Below are positions 49,477 through 58,477 of a stretch of DNA of 64,000 nucleotides, in pieces; position 1 is the stretch's first letter; the number at the start of each line of letters is the position of its first letter. Position numbers and translations under genes: made by a program. This DNA is from Tetrapyrgos nigripes (lineage: Eukaryota; Basidiomycota; Agaricomycetes; Agaricales; Campanellaceae): positions 806,001 through 870,000 of the forward strand of contig JAACJM010000007.1 in the NCBI GenBank assembly GCA_013368315.1, given 5' to 3'. Under the pieces are notes generated by a model. The model ran no database searches. It saw only the letters and a list, made by a program, of their open reading frames with translations, and had not been told where the DNA came from.

Positions 49477-50649
49477 ATGTCTGAAAACCCTGCCTCGGCC
49501 ACCGCTGCTACGGGAGGAACCCAAGCTCCCCGAGACGCCGCACCACCCGACGACGAGGCTCAGGACGCTCAGTCCTCGGTCTTTCCGAATATGACTACCA
49601 AGGAACGAGGAGTGAAGCCAGAAAAGTTCACAGGAGACTGGAACCAAACAAAGGATTGGATGGCCGAATTTAACAACTACCTCCGGCTCAACGATCAAGT
49701 CTATCCTACCGAAGACGAAAAGATATCGTTCTTCCTCACGCTGTTCTCAGGAGATGAAGCGAAACGATGGGCGCGCAGTATGATGAAGAAGGTCTTTGAG
49801 GAAGAAGACGATTTCAGTGATAGTGATGAAGAATATACGAGTACCGACGAGGACTCCTCTGCTTCAAAACCAAAAACGAAAAAACTCTGGACTCTACACG
49901 AAGTAAAACGAGAGTTCCTGCGAGATTTCAAACCCGCAGCTCGGGAAACCCTGGCCCAAACCAAAATAGAGCACATCAAAATGGAGGGAGCCCTGGCGGA
50001 TATAGATAAGTACAACTCCCAATTCAAACGATACGCTGACGATACTGGCTATAACGACAAGGCGTTAATGAAATGGTATCGAAAAGGACTCCCCCAAGGG
50101 CTGGTAGACCGGATCTCCTACCTATCCACCCAACCTAGAAATCTCGCGGCACTACAAAAAGCAGCAGTAAAACAACACATGATTTGGTTAGAAAGGCAGG
50201 AAGAGAAAAACTCATGGAGTAAACCTCGAAGGGAGGAAGGACAGTCAGGAAGGGGGTCACAGAGTACAAGAAGTGGTCGAACGAGAAGCATAGAAGTAAA
50301 TGCCCTCCAAGACAACGTTCCAGGTGCATCTTCAATTACTAAATATCCACCGAAACTGACTCCCCAAGAAAGGGAAAAGATGAGGAGGGAAGGGCGATGC
50401 TTCAGGTGTCACGGACTGGGACATATGGGTAACGACTGCCCTACGTTCCCTAGTACGCCTCCGATCACTCCCAACAATACGACCTGGAGACCATCCATAA
50501 AGAAAACTGCAATCGCCACAGAAGCCTCAGAGCCCAGGACCAACGCTACCACAGATAACATCTCAGAACTCACGACCAGAATCGGAGCATTATCAGGAGA
50601 AGAGAAGGAAGGACTACTAAAGAAGTTCGTAACGGAATCGGATTTTTGA
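49477..50649 (+). CDS. gag: Gag polyprotein with CCHC zinc knuckle
   Basis: Capsid-nucleocapsid protein of the Gypsy element, 390 residues, starting MSENPASATAATGG. The retrotransposon gag domain covers EKFTGDWNQTKDWMAEFNNY, FLTLFSGDEAKRWA and the region to about residue 240, interrupted by an acidic insert DDFSDSDEEYTSTDEDSS. The zinc knuckle CFRCHGLGHMGNDC fits C-x2-C-x4-H-x4-C. The frame ends GATTTTTGA at 50641-50649 and pol opens in the -1 frame across it, so Gag-Pol is probably made by -1 slippage on the T run. Confidence 0.9.
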   Translation: MSENPASATAATGGTQAPRDAAPPDDEAQDAQSSVFPNMTTKERGVKPEKFTGDWNQTKDWMAEFNNYLRLNDQVYPTEDEKISFFLTLFSGDEAKRWARSMMKKVFEEEDDFSDSDEEYTSTDEDSSASKPKTKKLWTLHEVKREFLRDFKPAARETLAQTKIEHIKMEGALADIDKYNSQFKRYADDTGYNDKALMKWYRKGLPQGLVDRISYLSTQPRNLAALQKAAVKQHMIWLERQEEKNSWSKPRREEGQSGRGSQSTRSGRTRSIEVNALQDNVPGASSITKYPPKLTPQEREKMRREGRCFRCHGLGHMGNDCPTFPSTPPITPNNTTWRPSIKKTAIATEASEPRTNATTDNISELTTRIGALSGEEKEGLLKKFVTESDF

Positions 50650-53600
50650 ACACCTCCCCTGCTACGTCGTCAGGAGGAGGGACATGGACATACATACCAG
50701 TAAAACACAGGCAATACACGAGCCCTATACCCTTTCGTAAGCCACGATCCCCATCTGAATTGAGAATCACGGCAATCACTCGGAACCAACAGACCCCCTC
50801 AATAGAGCTTAAGACCAAATTGATCGGGAAAATAACTGGACGAAAAATCGACGCAACCGCTCTGTTAGACAGTGGAGCAGAAGGAATCATCATTAATGAT
50901 GCCTTCGCCCAAAAACATCACCTCAAACGCATCCCCCTGGAAAAACCATTTCCGGTTCGAAACGTCGACGGATCAGAAAACGTAATGGGATGGGTAAAGC
51001 ATTACACCATTCAAAAACTACGGATCTACACCCAAGACCACCAATCTCACCACGAAGAGACCGCCGAATTTTACATCACGGATATCGGAGATCACGATAT
51101 CATTTTGGGTACCGATTGGTTACGACACCACAACCCGGAGATCAACTGGACAACATCGGAAATCAACCTAACGCGATGCCCTAATGCTTGTACTCAGGAA
51201 AAGAACCCAATACAACCCAAAGCTAAGTCGAAAATCTCCCCTCCAAAAGTGAAGGACCCTGAAATAGTCGATCCCAGAACACATCACCGAGACTACCAAG
51301 TAGTATTCAAGGACATCATGGGTCCTCACAAAACAATGCCGCAACCCAAGATAGCAGGACAACGTCGGACACAACGACCTAGGAAGATCCGATTACAACG
51401 GATCGACTTAGGAGCAATGCTCACCTCAGAAGACCCGACCGGACAATGGAATATCCCGGGACAATGGAGTGAACTCGTTATGGAATATCTAGACACCCCG
51501 GCCGACCCTGACGAAGGGTTGTCAGATACCAAGCTGAGTATCCGAGCTGCCTTTATCAAAGCACAGCAAAACACTGAAAACGAATCCACAAACTCAGCAA
51601 CCTTATTGCAAGAACAAATACCCGAACAATACCACGAATACCTGTCGGTGTTCGACAAGAAGACTTCAGAACGCCTACCCCAACGAAGTAATTGGGATCA
51701 TGCGATTGAACTACAAGACGGCTTCCAACCACGTGCATGTGAAACGTATCCGCTCTCCCCAAACGAACAATCCGAACTCGACTCCTTCTTAAACGAAAAC
51801 CTCGAAAAAGGATACATCAAACCATCGAAGTCCCCAATGGCAAGTCCCTTCTTCTTTGTTAAGAAAAAGGACGGAAAACTACGCCCAGTACAGGATTACA
51901 GAGCGCTCAATAAGGGTACCGTGAAAAACGCATACCCACTACCCCTCATTCCAGAACTAATCGACAAACTCAAAAACGCATACGTGTTCAGTAAAATCGA
52001 CCTACGGTGGGGATACAATAACATCCGTATCAAAGAAGGGGACGAATGGAAAGCCGCCTTCAAAACCAACCGAGGATTATTCAAGCCAACGGTCATGTTT
52101 TTTGGATTAATGAACTCACCGGGGACCTTTCAAGCGATGATGAACACTATCTTCAAGGATCTCATTGACCAAGGGAAGATTGTCGTCTATATGGATGATA
52201 TTTTAATATTCACTCACGACCTAGGTGAACATCGAAAATTAGTCCGGACCGTCCTACAACGACTAAGGGACAACGACCTATACGCCAAACCTGAAAAATG
52301 CGTCTTCGAAGCAGACAAAGTCGACTTCTTGAGACTGATCATCTCTCACGACACCCTGTCAATGGACCCAGTGAAGGTAGAAGGAGTACTTGAATGGCCA
52401 ACCCCCAAAACGGTAAAGGAAGTTCAGGCCTTCCTAGGATTCGGAAACTTTTACAGACGCTTCATCAAAGACTTTTCGAAAATCGCACGTCCCCTCTTCG
52501 ATCTGACAAGGAAGGACAACCACTGGAACTGGGGAACGGAGGCCGAAAAAGCATTCCAATCCCTCAAAACGGCGTTCACATCCAAACCCGTGTTACTGAT
52601 GCCAGATCACACAAAGCCATACCGAGTGGAAGTAGACGCATCAGACTACGCAACGGGAGGAATACTTATGCAAACCGGGGAAGACAATCGATGGCACCCA
52701 GTCGCCTACATCTCCAAATCCCTCTCAGAAACCGAATGAAACTACGACATCCACGATAAAGAACTATTGGCAATCATACGGGCGCTGGAAGCATGGAGAC
52801 ACTATTTGGAAGGAGCCCCCCACTCTATCGAAATCTTCACCGACCACCGGAACTTAGAATATTTCCAGACTGCCCAAAAACTCAGTCGACGACAGGCACG
52901 ATGGGCGTTATTCCTTACACGATTTGAGTTCTCCCTCCAACATAAACCCGGAAATCTGAATAAAGCTGACCCGCTGTCTAGACGACCAGATCACAAAACC
53001 GGGACCGAGAATGACAACACAAACAGAATCCTTCTCGATCCCAAATTCTTTCGAATTCGAGCGACTAGACAAGGAACAGTAACTGCCATAGGGGACGTAG
53101 AGCTACGACGGAGAATCAAGGAATGCCCCAAGAGGGACCTAGAGGTAGTAAGTGCCTTAGATGTCATCCTACGAAACGGACCACGTTTGCTGGTGAAAAA
53201 TCTACAGGAATGGAACTACGAAGATGGAATCATCCTATTCCGAGGCAAAATCTATGTACCAGCAGACAACAATCTCCGACGGGATATTGTGAGACTACAT
53301 CATGATTCTCTAGCAACGGGACACCCCGGACGATACAAAACTTACGAACTAGTCAGCAGGGAATTTTGGTGGCCAGGAATGTCAGTCTTCGTCAAGGACT
53401 ACGTAACTGGCTGTGCCAAATGCCAAGCGACGAAAACCAACAATCATCCCACTTGGATCCCCTTGATTCCCACCGAAATCCCAGAACGTCCGTTTGGGAC
53501 TATTACTACCGACTTCATCACGGATCTCCCTGAATGCAAAGGGTTCAACGCAATCCACGTCACAGTCGACAAGTCAACAAAAACGGTCATCATATCGCCG

Positions 53601-54563
53601 TGTATGAAAACAATTGACAGTGACGGGACGGTGAATCTACTACTTGACAACACTTGGCGACGATACGGGTTATGGGACAAGATGATATCCGACCAAGGCC
53701 CGCAGTTCGCTAGCAAGGTCATGGCCGTGGTCCATGAGAAGCTAGGCATCACTTCAGCCCTTAGTACCGCCTATCACCCACAGACCGACGGAGAGTCGGA
53801 GCGATACAATCAGGAATTGGAACAGTTCTTACGAATCTTTTGCAACTATCGACAAGAAGACTGGGTGGACTATCTACCATACGCCGAATTCAGCCATAAC
53901 ACCAGAATACATTCGGCGACAGGAAAATCCCCCTTCGAACTCTTACACGGATACCAACCACGCTTCTTCCCATCTTTTAATCCAACCTCTAACCTACCGA
54001 CAGTAGAGGAACGACTCCAAAACCTCAACCAACTCAGGGACAAACTCAAAGCAAGCCTGACGTCGGCTGCCGAAACGATGAAAGCACAGCATGGTAACCA
54101 CTCCATTTCCTGGACAGGGTACAAAGTCGGAGATAGGGTGCTACTCGACGGGAAAAACCTGAAGACAATGAGACCAAAAGCTAAGTTGTCCGATCGTCGT
54201 CATGGGCCATTCGAGATCATTGAAGTAATCAGCCAGGTCAACTACAAGTTGAAATTACCGACAACCTGGCAGATACATCCCATCTTCCACGCCTCCCTAT
54301 TAATGCCGTACGTGGAAACAGACGCCCACGGACCAAACTACCCCAAGCCTCCCGCGGAACTACTAGACGCAGACGAAGAATACGATGTCGAAAGGATACT
54401 AGACTCCAAACCAACCAGGAATAGAAAAGTGACTCAATACCTCATCAAATGGCTGGACTACCCCGACTCGGAAAATACTTGGGTACCCACGTCAAACCTG
54501 GTCAAGGTAAAGGACATGATCGAAGAATTCCATCAGAGACATCCCCGAGCTTACCGACATTAA
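50646..54563 (+). CDS. pol: Pol polyprotein, one in-frame TGA
   Basis: Gives protease, reverse transcriptase, RNase H, integrase and chromodomain. The protease active site is ALLDSGAEG (about 50865); the reverse transcriptase catalytic motif VYMDDILIF is near 52188; RNase H starts at [13 protein letters not shown]; the integrase zinc part has HHDSLATGH and CAKC, then the DDE acids in [19 protein letters not shown] and [11 protein letters not shown]. The C-terminal chromodomain is [11 protein letters not shown] with [21 protein letters not shown] at 52737-52739 splits the frame in RNase H just after LSETE, where related elements have Arg, fitting CGA to TGA. The frame otherwise continues unbroken for 598 codons. 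No ATG is needed if it is reached by frameshift from gag. Confidence 0.92.
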
Positions 54564-54720
54564 CGGCGTCTACTGTCACAATCCACCGGACGAACTTGGC
54601 CGCCCCACGCTACCGCGGACACAAACTCGTTAAAAGCCAACTACATCGAACTCGAACGACAGAACAGAGCTCAACCACATCCTACCAAAACACCTCTTTA
54701 CCCTCACAACACACCCCAGC

Positions 54721-55266
54721 ATGTCTACACCCATCGCTATCACAGTCTCGACCACCACCACCACGACACTCGACCCATTGACGGACAACACCGGACGCTG
54801 CAGATATGGCCAAAGATCAGGCCGGCGCTGCAGGTTAGACGAAGGGCACACGGGGAGACACAGTGGGTGTAATCAGTGCATCTGGCCAGGGCATGAATTG
54901 TCGAAACGATGCAGGTTAGGAGCGGGACACCGGTCGAGATGCGCTACCTACCAGTCTAGCCTGCGACCCAACGAACGAAACAACCTAGGATGGGGGGATG
55001 CGAGCGTATGGGGAGGGAACACTCAGTTAAACTATGTCGACGACAACACTGGATGGGGTACAGCAAATGGCAACAACGACGGATGGGGTACATGGGAAGG
55101 ATTAGGATGGGAAGGACGCGAGTCAGCCCTAACGGGATGGGGTAACTTCCCCCATGACTTACCAGAAACTTGGCCGACTATACGTGGCCTGAACAAACAA
55201 ATCAGGAAGCAGTGGACGAAGCAGTGGACCAGTTGGCTTCCGAGCTCCGGTGAAAGCTCGACCTAA
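54721..55266 (+). CDS. Extra ORF: two Cys/His modules and GW-rich tail
   Basis: A 181-codon frame with its own ATG between pol and the 3' LTR. Residues 1-24 are Thr-rich. Residues 27-47 and 53-74 form two similar modules, C-x9-C-R-L-x2-G-H-x2-R-H and C-x10-C-R-L-x2-G-H-x2-R-C, which look like small metal-binding units. Residues 88-151 are rich in Gly-Trp/Trp-Gly: NLGWGDAS, VWGG, NTGWGT, DGWGT, LGWEG, TGWGN. The end is basic (NKQIRKQWTKQWTSW). I know no named family with this layout. Gly-Trp arrays bind Argonaute in many silencing proteins and in several silencing suppressors, so a role against or within RNA silencing is an inference worth testing. A nucleic-acid-binding accessory protein is the more conservative view. 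Confidence 0.6.
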   Translation: MSTPIAITVSTTTTTTLDPLTDNTGRCRYGQRSGRRCRLDEGHTGRHSGCNQCIWPGHELSKRCRLGAGHRSRCATYQSSLRPNERNNLGWGDASVWGGNTQLNYVDDNTGWGTANGNNDGWGTWEGLGWEGRESALTGWGNFPHDLPETWPTIRGLNKQIRKQWTKQWTSWLPSSGESST

Positions 55267-55278
55267 AAAGGGGGGTAG
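55262..55278 (+). other. Polypurine tract
   Basis: AAAAAGGGGGG followed by TAG directly precedes the 3' LTR, the expected plus-strand priming site. Confidence 0.75.
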
Positions 55279-55752
55279 TGTCATGAATCGCCTCCCGCCT
55301 CCTTCATTCTCTCTCTATTCTCTTCCATTATCTATTCACTTCTATTCGCCATTCTATCATCTTCCATAAACCCATAAAGACTGATTACTTCTCATCATCG
55401 TCTCCTGGATCTATGACTCACTTCTCCGCTTCCTTTATCTCCATGGACATTCTTACGTACATATTTCTCTACTTGACTCACATTCTTATCTCCTCCGATC
55501 CCTAGGCTCCATGGACATTCTCTTATATTCATTCTTCTCTATATATATTGTAGATCACGTAGCCAGGTTCCTTAGTCTGTTCACTTCGTCTCCACTCCAC
55601 TCCTAGTACAGTGCAGTGTCGAGCATAGTCAGCTACTCGATCTCTTCTCGTCTCTATTATTCCTTCTCCATCTCTCCTCATTGTAATTCGCCGAATCTAT
55701 CTTGTTCATTGTGTGACTTGGGTGGTTTTGCTAAGTGCCAACGTTCTTGACA
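55279..55752 (+). repeat. 3' LTR of Ty3/Gypsy element (474 bp)
   Basis: Same length and ends as the 5' LTR. Differences include T/C, C/T, G/A and A/G changes near 55347, 55550, 55599, 55621 and 55637, and a small cluster near 55689-55700. Confidence 0.95.
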
Positions 55753-55757
55753 ACTTG
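55753..55757. repeat. Target-site duplication, right (ACTTG)
   Basis: Matches 47994-47998. Confidence 0.95.
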
Positions 55758-57446
55758 TAAGAAAGAATTTTTGAGAAACCTACAGAGCTTAGCAGGAAGG
55801 TCACTTTCCTAACTATGCACATAGGGGCTGGCCTTACCCTCAGACCCTTAGCCATGACTCACATGACTCGTGTGATCCACAGCAACCTGTCTACTCCAGC
55901 ACATTATCAAACAAGTCTGACATGTCAGAGACCTAACACTTACATAAACCCATTTTGATTCTCCACTAGCTGCAGAGTTGACCTTGACACTTTGCCCTCT
56001 CGACCTGCACACCAAACCAAACTTCGACCAAGACAGCCCAACGGCTTCCTCGCTGCCTCCAGTCCGGTGTTTGCACTGACTTGACCTTGACATCGACTAA
56101 CAATTTTGCTTGTTGGTTTGTACTTCCTTCTCCTTACCAGCCTCCTTTTTTGGCAACGGCTTCCTCACTCACTATACTCACTCTCCTCGACTTCTAGACG
56201 TCTCAAGCCTACTCTCTTCTCTGGCTTCATTATCGTTATTCTCAGATTCCTTGTCTCCCTAGTCATTCATTGGCCCAAGTTCATCCTCATCCTCACCCTT
56301 CTGTCCTTCATCGTCGGCCAATGCCTCTCTATCATCCCCAACTGAGCCATCTACCTACTGTCTCACCTCTTGGGTACCCAAAACCACTCTCTGAGTCCTA
56401 CTCACCCCAGGGGAACAAGCTCTACTTCAACTCCAGACTTGTTTCCTTTCTGTGCTATGGACCAAAGTGATTGTTGCGATTGCTGAGGAAACTGTTTCCT
56501 TCCCATGGTATCTGACAAACCTGTGTCGTTGGTGCGCATAGTTGAGAATGACAAGTTGGGGACTAGAGTTGGCGGGTGACGAGAGTTGTTGAGAGTAGAA
56601 CAGGCTGATTAGGGAGATTTTTGGGTTTTGAATTGGTACCTCGTATGTGCTTTACTATCTTGGTGAGTAACTCATCTTCTTTCAAATTTTCTTAGCACCC
56701 TCTGCTTAACCAATACTACGCTACAGGTCAAACACAGCGGGAGTGTGACACAGGCAGCAACATCCCTTCAGTGGAAGTGCAGCACAGGCTGCGACATTCC
56801 TGGATGGTGGAGGTGCAGCACAGGCTGCGACATCCTGAAGACGGTGGAGGTGCAGCACAGGCTGTGACATCCCAAAGACAGTGGTGCATATGCCCAACAC
56901 CTTTATAGATCATATCTGGATTCCCAGACTGATGGGAGCATGTGGAAAAACAGGTTGATGATGTCACCAGTGACTTGTTGACCCAACTTCACTGGAACAA
57001 AGGAACTTCAACCTTTCCTGCTGCCTGTGTCAACCACCCTGCCTCTACTTACTCCAACTCCAACTCCCTTTCTCTAGACGTCAGTTATCTCATTGGGATG
57101 ACTTAGGTGTCTGGAACAATGGAACTATGGAAAGGGAACCACAGATGTTCATAGTTCCTTTTCCTCTGTTGTTCTTCCTTTCTTCCACACCCCAGACGCA
57201 GGGTGCTCTAAAGCTATGGTCGAACCCCTTCCTCTCCAAGCATCCCCTGCTCCCCGTTCATGTGCCTTCATATTCCTCAAGAATGCCTTAAGCACCACCA
57301 GTACGAGCCCTTGAAGAGGAACCGAAGCATCAACAGCTCTGAGGACATGAAGAAGAAGAAGGCCAGAAGGTCTCTGCCTGACATGACTGTGGGGAGGTTA
57401 TTTGAGAAGATGAGAAGGGTTTGGATGCTTTTGGATCTATATACGG
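55758..57446. other. Transposon-derived flank, no intact gene
   Basis: Coding-like scraps occur (for example LVGLYFLLLTSLLFWQRLPH near 56110 and RNRSINSSEDMKKKKARRSL near 57317), but I cannot join them. They could be upstream exons of the dioxygenase-like gene. A tandem repeat lies at 56738-56888. Confidence 0.4.
56738..56888. repeat. Tandem repeat, ~36-bp unit
   Basis: gtgcagcacaggctg(c/t)gaca starts units at 56777, 56813 and 56850, with a more diverged copy (gtgacacaggcagcaaca) before them. The unit length varies by one base. Confidence 0.85.
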
Positions 57447-58477
57447 GTGTCACTTTTCTTGTTGCTATGCTCATTGGCTCATAGATCAGTTGTCGATGTA
57501 GACACGTCCACTGCTAGGGACTTTGGTGACACCATGGCTTGTTGGCCCAAGGACAGCTCACAGGTAGAGCCCTACCTCTCTCATCTGAAGAAGACTACCG
57601 GCTGTGATCCCGACAACCTACTGACACACTCAGCCCCCCAGCATATACGTATCCATACTCACCCTGCTATGCAGCGTTGTAACCCCACTATGCCTCCCAT
57701 CTTGGTCCTCTGTCTAGACCATACCATCAACTGCCAAGCCAGCCAGGCCCTCCAAAAGGCCTTTGACCAACTACTCCTAGCCAAAGTATGGTTTCCCCAC
57801 GAGTTTGCTGATGTGAACCGTTCTGCAACTTCTGCTGTTAGGGGTCTGGTCACACTCTTGTCCCATGCCGGTTCTAACTCGGGACTCTCGTGATAGGGTG
57901 AATGGTGGCTTCCAGACCTCAGAGTGTATTGGTGCTATTGACGCCTTCCTGAACCTGGTTCAAGAATACGTCGTCCCTGAGATCCTAGGTGCCATGGTTC
58001 TGGAACTTCCTGAGACCTATGAAAGGTTGCAGAGGTAAGTAACTCTTCAGCCTTTGCTTTCTTGGACAATCTGCTCAATAATGTCAGCACAGAACTTGGA
58101 AGTATGTCCACGCAACCATCTGCCCCAAGTACTTCCATGGGCAGTACCTGGAGACCAGGGTCTGTCTTGACTTTGGTGGTGCCTTCCTCTGTATAGCGGT
58201 TAAGGAAGGCTCTTCTGAGTTGTTCCATGTTGACTGGCAAGACCACCCGGACGCCTTTGCTTGGATTGTACCTATTGGTGATGACTGGGAAGGTGGAGAG
58301 TTTTGTGTACCCCAGCTGGGATGCAAGATCCCAGTTTGTCCAGGTCAAATATTGGGTGCTTTGACTCGTAGGCTTATCCACTGTGCCACTCCTGTGACCT
58401 GTGGTCGTTGTGTTGTCATCACCTGTTTTAGTGACTATGGGACCATCAAGAAGGCTGAGGAGTGGTTGGATAGTTAA
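57447..58477 (+). pseudogene. 2OG-Fe(II) dioxygenase, TET/JBP-like, frameshifted
   Basis: Predicted Fe(II)/2-oxoglutarate oxygenase of the kind found next to KDZ transposons in mushrooms and assigned to TET/JBP, which oxidise methylated bases. One frame gives PPILVLCLDHTINCQASQAL and KVWFPHEFADVNRSATSAVR to SNSGLS. After one apparent extra base near 57891 it continues DRVNGGFQTSECIGAIDAFL to YERLQR. A GTAAGT...CACAG intron then joins in frame to TWKYVHATICPKYF, RVCLDFGGAFLCIAV and the core HVDWQDHPDAFAWIVPIG. Visible Fe ligands are H-x-D (codons 58226 and 58232) and a later His in RRLIHCATPV; Arg in CGRCVV suits 2-oxoglutarate. The core ends EEWLDS and stop. All core residues are intact; only the frameshift argues for decay. 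The 5' end is not resolved. Confidence 0.65.

Larger units (their letters stand above)
47999..55752 (+). mobile_element. Full-length Ty3/Gypsy chromovirus
   Basis: A 7754-bp element with two 474-bp LTRs, 5-bp target duplication ACTTG, gag, pol (protease, reverse transcriptase, RNase H, integrase, chromodomain) and a purine tract AAAAAGGGGGG just before the 3' LTR. It also has a separate ORF before gag and another between pol and the 3' LTR. The chromodomain after integrase makes it a chromovirus. An in-frame TGA in pol suggests this copy is not autonomous, although the other domains look intact. I could not assign the primer-binding site to a tRNA. Confidence 0.95.
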
